This document shows positions 13,053 to 24,922 of a stretch of DNA of 64,000 nucleotides, piece after piece. The notes beneath the pieces are model-generated. The model had not been told where the DNA came from. It worked only from the letters and a program-made list of their open reading frames with translations, and did no database searches. How positions within the stretch are numbered: position 1 is the first letter of the stretch; each line of letters starts with the position of its first letter. Made by a program: the position numbers and the translations under genes. Origin of the DNA: Beverwykella pulmonaria (lineage: Eukaryota > Ascomycota > Dothideomycetes > Pleosporales > Melanommataceae); assembly GCA_001599595.1 (NCBI GenBank), contig BCHH01000011.1, positions 331,894 to 395,893 of the forward strand, given 5' to 3'.

Positions 13053-13920
13053 ATGCCTGAGAACTCCCATCGCCGTAAGTGATCCCTCTGTCCTCACCTG
13101 TAATTGTGCACTGCACGCTTTCCACAACAACCTTCGTCGGCGACGAGAGACTGCAATTAAGGCCTTGAACTGCATGCGCTGACATTCATTTTGCTATATA
13201 GTCTACGTGAAGTGAGTTTGATATATCTTTCATCCCCTTCGACCACTCCCGAAGAGTGACCACCAATTCCGTGCTTTCCACTTCCCTAGACGACACAGCA
13301 AACACCGCAGCATTTTAGAGGACATCGAGCGTGCGAGTGCAGTCCTTGGATCGGATATTAGAATGCTGTCACTGGGGAAGGCGGAAGCTGGGAAACACGG
13401 AATTGTCATGATGCGCTGTGGAGCTGCACACTGAATTCTTATTTCGATCCTAGTGGCTAACCTACATTCTCTAGGGGAAAGCACGTTTCCTATCAGCGAG
13501 GGTACATTCCATTCCCTAGACAAATATTCCATTGGCTGACATTCCGCAGAAAGCGCAACACCAACCCCGGAACCTCACTCCTCAAGCTCGAAGGCGTCGA
13601 CAACTCCACAGCGGCACAATGGTATTGCGGTAAGCGTGTGGCCTACGTCTACCGGGCTCAGCGATCTATCCGGGGCTCCAAGATCAGGGTCATCTGGGGC
13701 AAGGTCACCCGACCACACGGTACGCACACTTAGTTCACATATTGCAAGCTTTTTCTGACGCAATGATATAGGCAACAGCGGTGTTGTGCGCGCCAAGTTC
13801 AGGTCCAACCTGCCGCCGAAGACCTTCGTACGTGTCGCAACCTCACAATCTCTAATCTCGGTCCTAACGTCATCGCAGGGCGCTTCCGTCCGAGTCATGC
13901 TTTACCCTTCTTCGATATAA
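13053..13920 (+). CDS. RPL33: 60S ribosomal protein eL33 (L33/L35a)
   Basis: A structural protein of the large ribosomal subunit. Six exons (13053-13074, 13202-13211, 13475-13501, 13550-13719, 13772-13827, 13879-13920) give 108 residues, matching the eL33 family. The conserved stretches [35 protein letters not shown] and [14 protein letters not shown] are restored only with these joins. Exon 2 is just 10 nt and exon 3 is 27 nt, both in the part encoding the conserved N-terminal motif; one intron of 263 nt is long for this window. No single open frame longer than 60 codons covers the gene, so it is easy to overlook. Confidence 0.95.
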
Positions 13921-15157
13921 TTTCTTCCACGGGAGGTCAGGGGGGACGGTAGAGGCAGGGGAAGGTAGCTAGTAACGAGGCGCAAACCTGGCAGCTGAAC
14001 AGGAGGATGAAGGCGGGGAGGCTTCATTAAACTCGGGTTCATTCACATGGCATGTTCTGGCTGGTCAACGGTGTCCATTGTTTTTCGGAAAACCATGACA
14101 ATGGCAAAATCAATCAAGACTCCTCCCTAGGATCAATGGAAAACGATCAATTCCAACTCACCTTGGCTTCTCTTGCTCACGACTGAAGGTGTCTCCCATG
14201 TCACTTCTAGCTAATCCCCACAGCTTATAGCTTGCGGTCTCTACTTGGTGCTACACCTCATCACGTCATAGCATGGCGGTTCATAATGGGAAGACAGTCC
14301 TCTTGCATCACACACCACAAAGTACCCGATCTATTCCCCAGTCTCGATATCGCAATTCTTAGGACGAACGAACAAATGCCCTCGAAACGCTATGCCATCA
14401 TTACTTCAACCTTTCTTCTGGCCTACATTTGTCTCTAGTCGGTTGGAGATCTTCCTTCTGACACCTAAAACCAGGAATGGCTATTATCCCTGACACACCT
14501 ACCTGAATCGTCACGTTAATTCTTGAAGCAAGGGTATGATTTGAGGTGAAGTTCGACGAATGTCCTCATGTCCTCATGTCCTTTTCTGCTTGCTATAGTT
14601 GTATAGCACATCGTATCACCATACAATAAACGTTAAGACGTGTGACGAGGACTGCAATCTGATACCTAGGTTTCATCCCCAACTCCTAGTCTATGGTCAA
14701 GCGCTGCGGTTCCCCCTCTCGAGTTGTGTAGTATTATACAGTTACATGCCAGCATGTATATGTAGCTGGGAGCTAAGATTGCTCATCGGGCCTATGTTTT
14801 CTCGAGCATGTTTAGTTGCGCACTTGCTCCAATCATCGCGGGCTTCGTGGAAACCTACAAAGATATGCATGCTTATTATAAAGGTCACTGCTAAAATATT
14901 CGGTCAGATCATCTTCCTTTTCACCGATGAGAGATCATCGGAGGGAAATTCGCTCATTAAGGATATCACAGTGTCCGATCAGATATAATAAGTGCTATGA
15001 AAGTTGACGGAATTAACATGTGGTATAAAACCATCGGCACGCTTCATTCATCCCGTTCCACAAAATGCGCAATCCGCCCAATGCCCTCTATCATCAACGC
15101 CGAACCCGAATATCAAACCCTATACCCTCGGAAGTAGAATGGTAGCTACGAAAAGAA
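13921..15157. other. Intergenic, no gene recognised
   Basis: About 1.2 kb between the 3' ends of two convergent genes. It is relatively AT-rich by eye and has only short frames without family resemblance. Confidence 0.55.
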
Positions 15158-16789
15158 TCAATGCTGAGCTGTCGGGTTCTCACGCTCCTTGTTCAAGGTC
15201 GGGGTGTCTGGTTCATCGTCCTCCGACATCAAACCTGCGAGCTCGAACTCTTCTGCATCTCGCACTCTGCGGTCAACTCTTGTGTTCCCATTGGCCATGC
15301 CATTAGTCCTCGGTGCCTCAGTGTCTGATTTGTCTTGGGCCCATGTGGACACTCCATAAAGATGTAGGAGCATGTTGACAACTGTTAAATGTTAGGTAGA
15401 TTCCACAAGTACGAATAAGGCAAAGACTTACAGAGGAAGAGGAGAAATGCGATGCTATATAGAATGAGCACGTAGGAAACATGAGATACATGAGCATCCG
15501 AGAGGAGCTGCATTTGCTCCTCTGTTGCGCCCATGAATAGGAAACCAGAGGCATAGAGAAGCTGCTACATCGTTAGCCCTGCAAATCTAAATTGATGTGA
15601 TGGCGACTTACGAATGGAGTCAAATACTGGAAGCTGTTCGGGTCCGACCCATCGGCAGTCGTAGCGTTGCGATCTTTGAGCACAAAGGATATCTCAATGA
15701 TCCGCGTAAGTCCGGCGGCCATAAGCGTGTAGCCAAAGATGGTGTGCACCATATTTGACAATGGCAAATGTTGCGGATGAGCGGACATGCCCCAACCTGT
15801 TAACAGGATGACAATTCCAGGAATGAGATTCCTCTTCGGGGTTCCGTCTCTTTTACGGCTCAGCCAAATGCCGACCAAGCCTGCAGACCACCAAATGATG
15901 CCCATAGTGGTGTGCTGCAAATCATTGCCAACCCAAGGACCACCCCAACGATGTTCGGTGAAGGTGTTGACGCATCCCCAAGCAGCAATAACGAGCGAAT
16001 CGAAGAACTCCTGGCTCCGTCCAGACCTCCGCAGCCAGACCTGTCCAACGAGCAACAATATTGTGAGGAGAATGCCATAGCCAATGAATGCACCACCCAT
16101 GATGAAATGGGCCAAACACTGTCCAGTATGATCCGCTCGGCAAAATCCCATGCTCGTTATGCCTCCAAATACAAATTGAACCCAAGCTACAACTGGCATG
16201 AACTTTCCGACGATTCCATGGGCCTTAACAACGACCTTCCGTATTTTTGCATGTATTCCCTTCTCCAGGTGAAGCTTCAGGTACACGCCCATGGCAACCT
16301 GTGATATAAGGAGGAGCATTACGGTCGGCACGGCTTTGGAATGGACGTTCGGCGCGAACTGGCGGCCTTTGTGTTTATGTCCTAGGATGTATCCGATCAC
16401 AGAGAGAACGGAGCCGGTCGTCTGTACGGGAACGTGCCATTTGGAGCGGATTATCTAGAGGTGGACATCAGCTTATATTGCTGGTGGTAATCGAGGTAGG
16501 AGCTATCTCACCCCCAAGACCATTCCCGTGGGGAATAACACGCCCCAGGCCGTCACCTGTATTAAAATGTGAATCCATAGTATGGAGTCCTGAGGCATAC
16601 GTTAGCAACTGCTTCCCCCGCGGCAACCCGCGCATTCTGGCCATGACGTACAATCGGATCGTCGGAAATCGCGTGGCCTTGCTCGATGTTGTCCATGTGG
16701 TGCTCATGTGCATGTCCTGTCGCTGCAAAGTTGAGAAGAAGTAACGCCGCGAGGGCGACTCCTCGTGCGGCTAGTCCGGATCCCGTCAT
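15158..16789 (-). CDS. YTP1: Ytp1-family multi-spanning membrane protein
   Basis: It resembles yeast Ytp1, a membrane protein of unknown role with distant likeness to electron-transport proteins (families DUF2427 and Ytp1). Five exons (16652-16789, 16512-16589, 15612-16454, 15432-15561, 15158-15381) give 470 residues. It begins with a hydrophobic signal segment followed by a His-rich HAHEHH patch. About ten further hydrophobic segments follow, several carrying histidines (HKHKGRQF, VVKAHGIVGKFMP, HFIMGG, TEHRWGGPW, HTTMGIIWW) that could bind heme or metal. The C-terminal tail is polar and acidic (LMSEDDEPDTPTLNKE). The family match is firm; the biochemical function is unknown. Confidence 0.85.
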
Positions 16790-17102
16790 GCTTCTTTTGA
16801 AACAGGCGATGTGTGTTAGTTGAGGCTAGTCGGAACGGACGACGATGGGGTGATGTGGCTCCGACGAAGGAGGTTTTAGGGTTTAAGAAGCATCCGGGAG
16901 CCGCGCGGGAGAAGGAATTGGTGGCTGTGTGAGTGGATAGGAGGTTCAATAAGGCGACGTTCTTTCATGCATCATCCTTCCGCTTACGTTACGGAGGTTG
17001 AACGGCAGTCGCGTCTTGGCACAAAGCCACCCAACCAAGCACGTGTCTAGGCGGCCCTTCCCTTCCAACTTCACGCCTCACGCCCGACCACACTTCGTCA
17101 AC
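16790..17102. other. Divergent promoter between the YTP1-like and SWI5-like genes
   Basis: A 313-bp head-to-head gap serving both genes. An in-frame ATG at 16998 would add 35 residues to the SWI5-like protein. That stretch is basic, low in acidic residues and unlike the conserved start, so I treat it as leader. Confidence 0.5.
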
Positions 17103-18905
17103 ATGGCGATCAAGGAGGGCGTCACGGAGATTCCCGACTCTGAAGATGAGTCTATGTCATCTTCGCCGCAAGTCATACTGAATGCCATTGACGTTTCTTC
17201 CACTCCTCCACGCGAAATACTACACACATCCCAAGATGCGTCCCAAAACGGAGCTTGCCCCAACCAAGCTTCTGTCGTGGAAGCTTCGATTTTAGCCTCA
17301 GATCGAGATGAGAATCCGGCTACTGAGCAAGGAATTGCTTCCAAACACATTGACATCGCTAACTCTCAACCCAATAACTCGCTGCAACAGCCTCCTGTGA
17401 ACGTGGAAACAGAAAAAACTCTATCAGAGCCTCTGCAGGAGCCGGGAATATCACACAAGACTAATATTAGCCATCAGCCTGAAAAACCGAATAAACTTGG
17501 TCAGCAACCAGCACAGTCAACGCAGCACGGTTCTGATGAAGGCGAAGATGCAGAAGCTGGAAGCTTTTTGAATCCAAGTCCACCACACAACGAGATTACT
17601 GCAAGAAATTGGGACGAGAGTAGAGGTTCGACAAAAGAGGTGCCACGAGGTGAAGACACGTCCAAGATACTAGATTTGAGTGAACCTTTGGAGCCCACAG
17701 AGCTGCAACCTTCGACGTCAATGGAACTTGATATGGGAGATTCTGGGGGATTTGAGCAGACTCCCGAGAGAAATGAACCATCGCAAAGTGTAGTAGGTGA
17801 CTTTGCGGAGACCGAGTCTTTGACACGGGAGACCATCGACTCTACAAGCCCAGTAAAGCCTGATCTATTACAGACAGAGCATATCGAGTCTGAGGAAGAA
17901 GTAATTGACGATTCGGCGAATGATTCAAGTTCAGTACCATCACGGAAGCAGCCGCAGGCAGATCATAGATCCGAACATGAAGTTCAAACTCTTTTGACAA
18001 GCTTGAATGCAGAGGAAGAGCAGCGACAGGAAAGGGAAGAAAAGGTACTTGACTCTCATATGCAACTCACTACTAGACCACCAAATTTCCTTGGCTCACT
18101 ATGGCAACAGATCTTGTCAACTGCTTCGGATCCTTCTCAGATTATCTCAGAGGCCACTGACCAAATGGATGTCGACCTAGATGTTGCTATTCAAAGGGTC
18201 CATTCGAGTCGGCCTCTGTCAATGGATGCTGAAATGACAACCTTGCCCACAGAGCAGACCTCTGAGCAAGGAAAATCCAAGGATGAGTCGACTTTGCACC
18301 CAGATCTTTTCACTGCCTCTGTTTATGCGCAGGAAATAGATCACTCGAGTGACAAATCCAAGCCTACAAATTCCACATTGGAGCAAACTAAACAACCCGA
18401 AAGTCTCGTATATGAGGTAGTAGTTCAAGACTCAAACGCTACATCCAAAGTAGATTGGCAGAAAGAGACAGATGATTCGAACATGCGAATTGTTCCTACA
18501 AACGCGGGTCATAGTTCGCTACCGCTACCTCAGCTTTCTTCTACGAAAGCTACCCTCGGTCAAAAGAAGCCAAGTCTTGCAAAGACATCACAAGAAGCCA
18601 CAGTCGCCGACCTGCGGTCTCAAAGAGCCGCTTTGATTGCCTCACTCGCTGCCCTTCCTAATATTCAGGAACTCGTTGCCGGGGACGAAGATCCTGATGC
18701 ATCGTCCCGAGCCTCGGACGCTGAACCTACCGATGCCGACATAATGAAGGCAGCCAACAAGATTGTCAAGAGACACATCAAGCTGCTACACGAGTACAAT
18801 GAGATGAAAGATATTGGCCAGGGCTTGATGGGGTTGATTGCTGACTCACGCGGCGTTCGAATTGTGGAGGTGCAGGATGAGTTTGGGATTGAGTCGAAGG
18901 ATTGA
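17103..18905 (+). CDS. SWI5: Swi5/Sae3-type recombination mediator with a very long N-terminal extension
   Basis: Swi5 (Sae3 in yeast) works with Sfr1/Mei5 to load and stabilise Rad51/Dmc1 filaments. Only the last 80 or so residues show the family: a coiled region (LRSQRAALIASLAALPNIQ) and the conserved block LLHEYNEMKDIGQGLMGLIA followed by RGVRIVEVQDEFG. The first 500 or so residues are Ser/Glu/Gln-rich and look disordered, starting with EIPDSEDES, an acidic motif common in fungal nuclear proteins. The single exon gives 600 residues, against fewer than 100 for yeast and human Swi5. I chose the ATG at 17103 because it opens straight into that acidic motif; 16998 is an alternative. Identity is strong from the C-terminus; the extension is uncharacterised. 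Confidence 0.85.
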   Translation: MAIKEGVTEIPDSEDESMSSSPQVILNAIDVSSTPPREILHTSQDASQNGACPNQASVVEASILASDRDENPATEQGIASKHIDIANSQPNNSLQQPPVNVETEKTLSEPLQEPGISHKTNISHQPEKPNKLGQQPAQSTQHGSDEGEDAEAGSFLNPSPPHNEITARNWDESRGSTKEVPRGEDTSKILDLSEPLEPTELQPSTSMELDMGDSGGFEQTPERNEPSQSVVGDFAETESLTRETIDSTSPVKPDLLQTEHIESEEEVIDDSANDSSSVPSRKQPQADHRSEHEVQTLLTSLNAEEEQRQEREEKVLDSHMQLTTRPPNFLGSLWQQILSTASDPSQIISEATDQMDVDLDVAIQRVHSSRPLSMDAEMTTLPTEQTSEQGKSKDESTLHPDLFTASVYAQEIDHSSDKSKPTNSTLEQTKQPESLVYEVVVQDSNATSKVDWQKETDDSNMRIVPTNAGHSSLPLPQLSSTKATLGQKKPSLAKTSQEATVADLRSQRAALIASLAALPNIQELVAGDEDPDASSRASDAEPTDADIMKAANKIVKRHIKLLHEYNEMKDIGQGLMGLIADSRGVRIVEVQDEFGIESKD

Positions 18906-19732
18906 CGTTATCCCAAGCAGCCCAGGATCTGGGCAGTCTTCATTTACGTAACATACTGAGGGAAGTGGCACATCAGATACCCATTATGTACTCCTTGGTT
19001 TTGGTCCTATTCATGTATCTCGTCTCAGCTCTTCAGCAATATATCCGGCTTGCTGCCTGTCAAATTTATCAAACACCCAAGCTCTTCCATAACCACATAC
19101 GTACTAATGTAGCCACATCAACTGAGCGTTCTCGCTAAGATATGATAACTTTGATCTGTGGAAACTTCCAAGCCGGCAGCCGGATTGAAATGTGGGGATA
19201 CGACGCGGGTTACGCGTACACAGTTATGTTGGTGACGTTCTTACTACAAACATTTGAATGCTTGATAGTGTGCGCGTGGGAAAAAAAACATGGTTCAATT
19301 TAGAGCTTTGGAGGCTTTCTACAAGCATTTATGTCACTTCGGTGAAAGCTGTTCTGAAACCGAGCCATCACATCGGGAAATCAGAAAGGGGTCTGTGCCA
19401 TGGTGTTGAGTTGTGCATGGGCTAAATTTGGCAAATGCGGCCCCCGGTGCATCGCAAACGTTGGCCAAGCCACAATCAGGGCTGACATCTCCTTGCAGCC
19501 GTGAACACATCTCTAATAAACAAGTTCCCCTCGCCGGCTGAGGCCCTCCCTGTTTTCCTTGCATTCGCAATTGCCGTTCCGCTCACGTCCTGTGCCGCAT
19601 TCCTACAGATATCTCGAACGCCCGATGCGCCCTTCATTAGCAATATAACTTAGCCCCAGGAGCGCCAGTCGTTGCGCACGCGAGCAACTTTAGGACCGGA
19701 ATAGTGGCAGAGAAGCAGCGGGGAGGAGAAAC
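18906..19732. other. Intergenic, promoter of the GPH transporter
   Basis: About 830 bp. A 78-codon frame at 18902-19138 (+) with one hydrophobic segment overlaps the preceding stop and has no homologue I recognise. Nothing else stands out. Confidence 0.5.
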
Positions 19733-21523
19733 ATGCACGGCGTTGCGCAATGGGCAGGCACGCCCAAGGTCAAGGGCTCGTCCGAGTCGATGCGGATGGC
19801 GCTGCTCACAGCGTCTCTGATCGGTTTACAGTACGTGCCCCTCTAGAAATGATACCTCCAAGACGTGTTCTAATGGCTGCAGGTTCACTTGGAACGTCGA
19901 AATGACCTACTGCACGCCGTACCTTCTCGAACTCGGGCTCACGAAGTCGAAGATCTCGCTCGTTTGGATCGCTGGACCGCTCTCCGGCCTCATCATGCAG
20001 CCCATTGTTGGTGTCATCGCAGATAAGTCGAAGAGCAAATGGGGGCGCCGGAGACCATTTATGGCGGGCGGGACAGTACTTGTGGCCATGTTCCTGCTGC
20101 TACTGGGCTGGACGAAAGAGGTAGTCAAGATGTTTCTCACGGAGAAGGAGGCGGTGCGAGAGGCCACCATTTTCCTGGCCGTGCTGAGCATCTACGGCAT
20201 AGACTTTGCGATCAATGCTGTGCAGGGGAGCTGTAGAGGGCTGATTGTGGACACTCTGCCTATTCCGAAGCAGCAGATGGGCAGCAGTTGGGCTAGCAGA
20301 ATGGTAGCTGTCGGTAGCCTGGTCGGATACGGAGCTGGAGCAATAGATTTGAAGAGGCTGTTTGGGCCGATGCTCGGAGACTCGCAGTTCAAGCAATTGA
20401 CTGCTGTGGCCGCCCTGACTCTTTGCCTGACGGTTGGAATCACATCCTGGGCTGTAACAGAACGCGTGTTGATCAGTGATGGCAAGGAAAATGAAGAAGA
20501 GCAGGGACCGCTACAGGTGTTGACCACGATTGCGAAGACGGCTACGAGCTTACCCAAGGGAATTGCGGCGATCTGCTTCGTCCAATTCTGGGCATGGATT
20601 GGTGAGTGCTTTTATGCCCTCGCGGTAACATGTTCTAAATCTAGGTTTAGGGTGGTTCCCGTTCCTCTTCTACAGCACTACCTGGGTTGGCGAAATCTAC
20701 CTTCGATACGATGCTCCCGCAGAAGTAAAGAATGCGGGGGACTTGACAGGCCGGGTTGGTCGTATCGGCTCCATGGCGTTGATTGCGTTCTCCATTATCA
20801 CGTTCGTCATGTCTGTTCTGCTTCCCTTTGTCGTTAAGAGTCCAGAAGACGATGGCCCGGTCTTTACTCCTCGCCCTCCGCAGAGCATTGCCTCGTTCGT
20901 GATTGAAATCGAGAAATACAAACCTTCTCTGCTCACCATGTGGACAATATCCCACTGCATCTTTGCGGGTTCCATGATCATGGCGCCGTTCGTGCAATCA
21001 TTGCGCAGTGCGACTTTGATTGTTGCCGTCTGTGGAATGTGAGTTCGCGCTTCTCTAATGGTGGAAATATCATCTAATTCAGTGCAGTTCATGGGCTATT
21101 AGTTGCTGGGCCCCGTTCACTTTCCTCGGCGTGGAAATCAACAAACTCAACCAGCCCAACAGTCACCCGTATGGCCGTCTCTCAAGGAGCTCTATCGAAC
21201 TTGAGTCTCCCGTGCAGCTACACCTAAATCACAACCTCGAAGATCAGGCACACAGCTCGACGGGAGCAAGCTCAGGGGCATATCTCGGCATCATGAACCT
21301 TTATACAACTCTTCCTCAATTCGTTGGCACAGCCATCTCCTGGGTTGTGTTCTCCATCCTGGAGCCGGGCAAGAGCCCAGAGCTTGCCAAAGAGGCGCAC
21401 CCAGACGAGCACCATTCGACCGACGGGCCGAACGCCATCGCAGTGTGTCTATTCATCGGGGCACTCTCGGCAGCCATGGCAGCCCTGGCGACAAGGCGGC
21501 TCAAGCGCATCCAGAATTACTGA
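19733..21523 (+). CDS. GPH-family sugar transporter (SUT/SLC45-like)
   Basis: A proton-coupled transporter, probably for sucrose or another alpha-glucoside, in the plasma membrane. Four exons (19733-19830, 19883-20601, 20651-21038, 21103-21523) give 541 residues with about twelve membrane segments. The family signature is clear in loop 2/3: GPLSGLIMQPIVGVIADKSK followed by SKWGRRRPF, as in plant sucrose carriers and fission yeast Sut1. SWAVTE ends a segment before a charged central loop. The third exon begins WFPFLFYSTTWVGEIY, also conserved in this family. Substrate cannot be read from sequence. No sugar-metabolism genes are adjacent. Confidence 0.85.
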
Positions 21524-22398
21524 TGCTGAAAAGTTCCCGAACTCCGAGTTCGGCCGTTCGATGCTGACATCTCAACACTGCGCGCGCTCGACGAGGTTCG
21601 CCTTCTGCTTTGGGACTTAGGCCTGGCGCGATAGCGAGGGTTTTTTTCTTAGATCGGTCCGCTCTGTTCTAGAAGGAAGGTGTGGCTCGGGGCAAATGGC
21701 GTTCGATACCAGGATAGATATAGATATTGATAGGGCTGTGGTGCAAGGGCCCGATACACCAGGCGCGTATTACTGATTGGCGTTACAATGAAGAGATTTC
21801 GGCGACCTTGGATGCAAATTCAGATTTCTAGAGTGCGTGCGTCAGTGATGTGTCCGTGGCTGTGGTGGCACCCAGGTGTCTGCGTCGTGGAGCCTGCTGG
21901 ATGGACACAAGCGCTGTGCCCAAATAGGATCTGGCAATGAAGGACAGCCGACGCTCAACAACACTTGACACGCTGCTCTAACCAGCTGACGCGCAATTCA
22001 CTGGAGGAACGGAAGCGACACTGTCCTAACTGCACCTGCGATTCTTGTTTCCTTTCACACCGGCACTTGCCTAGGTAACTTCTCATCCTCCCTCCGCCCA
22101 CCGCCGTGCCCTCCGTCCGTTTGCTCTGTGTCACGCCTCCAGCGCCTCGACAGGACAAGTAGGGCCAAATCGAGCCTTCTAAACCTCCCGCCAGAACCCT
22201 CCTTCTCTCGCAGCAACCATTTTCTAGGTGCGTGGTTGTTTGACAAGCTAGCCCCAACTAGTTACATAGAGGGGCGAAATCTAGCGCGGCCCTCAACCGG
22301 CGAACATTTCTGCAGATTCGCGCCCGGTGCTCACCAACAACCAACTCACCTACTCAACAACTGCGAGCCCTCGCTATCGTCTCTATACAATCGCCAAC
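21524..22398. other. Intergenic: NAP1 promoter and leader
   Basis: About 875 bp. The part nearest NAP1 (about 22080-22400) is rich in C and T, typical of a highly expressed fungal gene's leader. No gene seen. Confidence 0.55.
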
Positions 22399-23902
22399 AT
22401 GTCCGAGCCCATCCGCAATAAGAAGGCGGACACCATAGGCGCCCCGTAAGTCACCTCTACCCCACAGCACACAATTTTCGACACTCCCGACGCCATGACG
22501 GCACCGCACGCCTTAGTTGAAACCGCAAATACTCACTTTCAACCTACCAGAACGCCGCAGAACACGCCTGCAAATGCAGCGCCCATATCCTCGCGCGCAC
22601 AGCAGCCTGGCGTGGCCAGCATCAAGGAGGGTAAGTAGCAGAATATTTCATTCTTGCCCATCCAGCCCCGCGCAACCGCCAGCCATGAGCTTGACCGCTA
22701 ATTTGATTTTTCTGCCACAGAGGAGATGGAGCGAGCCGCCGCTGGACTCTTCGCTGCGAACCCCGCCCTCGTTTCCATGATGCAGGCAAAGCTCGGTACG
22801 TTGGTGGGCCGGTCAAGTGGCTACATCGAATCGCTGCCTGTCTCTGTCCGCCGCCGCGTTGCTGGCCTCAAGGCCGTCCAAAAGGACCACTCCAAGCTCG
22901 AGGCCGAGTTCCAGGAGGAGGTTCTACAGCTGGAGAAAAAATACTTCGCCAAGTTCACACCGCTGTACGAGACCCGTGCAAAGATTGTCAATGGAGTTTC
23001 CGAGCCGACCGAGGAGCAGGTGAAGATTGGCGAGACCAAGGACGAGGAAGACGAGGAAGACGACTCTCCGGAAGAGGAGCTCAACACAGACGAGGGCAAG
23101 GACGTCAAGGGTATTCCCGAGTTCTGGCTGAGCGCCATGAAGAATCAGATCTCGCTCGCTGAAATGATCACCGATCGGGACGAGCATGCGCTGAAGGCGC
23201 TTACCGACATTCGCATGGACTACCTCGATCGACCTGGCTTCCGTCTCATTTTCGAATTCGCGGAGAATGAGTACTTCACCAACAAGACCATCACCAAGAC
23301 GTACTTCTACCAGGAAGAGAACGGGTACGGTGGCGACTTCATCTACGATCACGCCGAGGGTGACAAGATCGACTGGAAAGCCGGCAAGGATCTGACTGTC
23401 CGGATCGAGAGCAAAAAGCAACGGAATAAGAGTAAGTGTTTCCTGGGTGGCTGCACGAAAGTATAGAGCTCATCATTTCCAGACACCAAGCAAACCCGCG
23501 TTGTCAAGAAGACTGTCCCGACAGAGTCCTTCTTCAACTTCTTCGACCCGCCTAAGCCCCCAACTGACGAGGATGACGCTACCTCAGACATCGAGGAGCG
23601 TCTCGAGCTTGACTACCAGCTTGGTGAGGACATCAAGGAGAAGCTCATTCCCCGCGCCATTGACTGGTTTACTGGCGAGGCCCTTCAATATGAGAATATT
23701 GAGGACTTCGATGAGGGCGAGTTTGAAGACGAGGATGATGAGGACGAAGATGAACTCAGCGACGACCGGGACGAAGACGAGGAATCAGACGACGAGGTAT
23801 TTCCACACTGCTTCCGCATTCTATTCGGCATATATTCTAACGTAGATCCAGAACGACGGCACAAAACCAAAGCAGGAGGCTGCTGAGTGCAAGCAGAGCT
23901 AA
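22399..23902 (+). CDS. NAP1: Nucleosome assembly protein NAP1
   Basis: A histone H2A-H2B chaperone that shuttles between nucleus and cytoplasm. Five exons (22399-22445, 22551-22630, 22721-23431, 23483-23796, 23852-23902) give 400 residues. The NAP domain shows the long dimerisation helix ([19 protein letters not shown]) and the core motifs [12 protein letters not shown] and [15 protein letters not shown]. Further on come LTKTYFY-like [11 protein letters not shown] and the block [16 protein letters not shown]. Two acidic stretches are typical: a loop of E and D at about residues 140-155 and a C-terminal tail at about 360-385. The final 17-residue exon ends ECKQS, which may replace the CaaX-like tails of other Nap1 proteins. 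Confidence 0.96.
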
Positions 23903-24922
23903 TGGCTCTCAGACTCGGACTCGGACTCGAATTGGTGGCATGAGGGTATTGAACTTTGTTCACTTCGATCTAGATGCCGGCATCAAGTCCATTTGGTGGC
24001 TGTGGCCTCACGGCTGTCAGTGTTGAATCTTCCCTGCCTGACCCTGACACTTATTCCCTTAATCCCCACCCCACTACACGAACTATACTTGTCTTTCCAT
24101 CGACGTAATGCTCCATCGGATCATACGAGGTCGGATCATTGAGCTAGCTACACAAATCACTTGGCTTTCCTACCCATCTTGTCTTGAGCATGTCTGGATC
24201 ACTTTCTCGTCTCCAGGCCAACCAACACATACACATCACAGCAACAACAACAAATCACTTGCAAACTTCATCTGGGCCGGCGCTGTGCGAATGGGGTTCT
24301 TGTCTGCCGATGGGTGGTTCTCTTTTTCACATCATGATTGGGGCGGAATATCCTGTACTTTGACGAGAGAGATGTAGCGTATGGGTTTGCGTCAGTGCTC
24401 ATTTCCTATAGCGAAAATGTTTTCGTCATGGGGTTGCGTGGTCGGATTGTTAGGGTAGAATTCGGATCCTTATTGCGTTGCAGTTGATTGAATGCTTGTG
24501 GCCTTGATCTGGCTAATTGATCATATGTGCGTGTAGCGTGTCGGTTGCCGATGAGCAAGCTTTGGAACGCCATTGACGATATATTCTCCACTCATATTTC
24601 TACTAACCTGACATTTGTGGGGCCGGTTTGGCGCGGCTTTAGTCTTTGACATGAAATGCCATCGGCTTGGGAGAGTACTAGTGGAGCGGCTGGTGAGCTG
24701 TGGCGCAGATGGCGGGGTCGGCGATTCTTCGGTGGGGATTTATAAATTTTTTGGTCGCTTGCAACACAAAGTGACTCGAGTACTAGTATTGTAATTAAGC
24801 AAACCCCTCTGGCACGAAAGCTTTCGAACCATCATCTGCTTTTAAATCGTTGTAGCATATCTCCGCAACTGCCAGAAATCGAAAACCGCGCCCTTTCCAA
24901 CCCAACGCTCTCCCCCTCCGCT
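23903..24922. other. Intergenic, no gene recognised
   Basis: About 1 kb between NAP1 and FAP7. It should hold the NAP1 3' end and the FAP7 promoter. Short frames only. Confidence 0.55.

Noticed and set aside
24800..24850. tRNA-like B-box sequence near 24830 (GGTTCGAAAG on the minus strand)
   Set aside because: No A box, acceptor stem or anticodon arm can be drawn around it.
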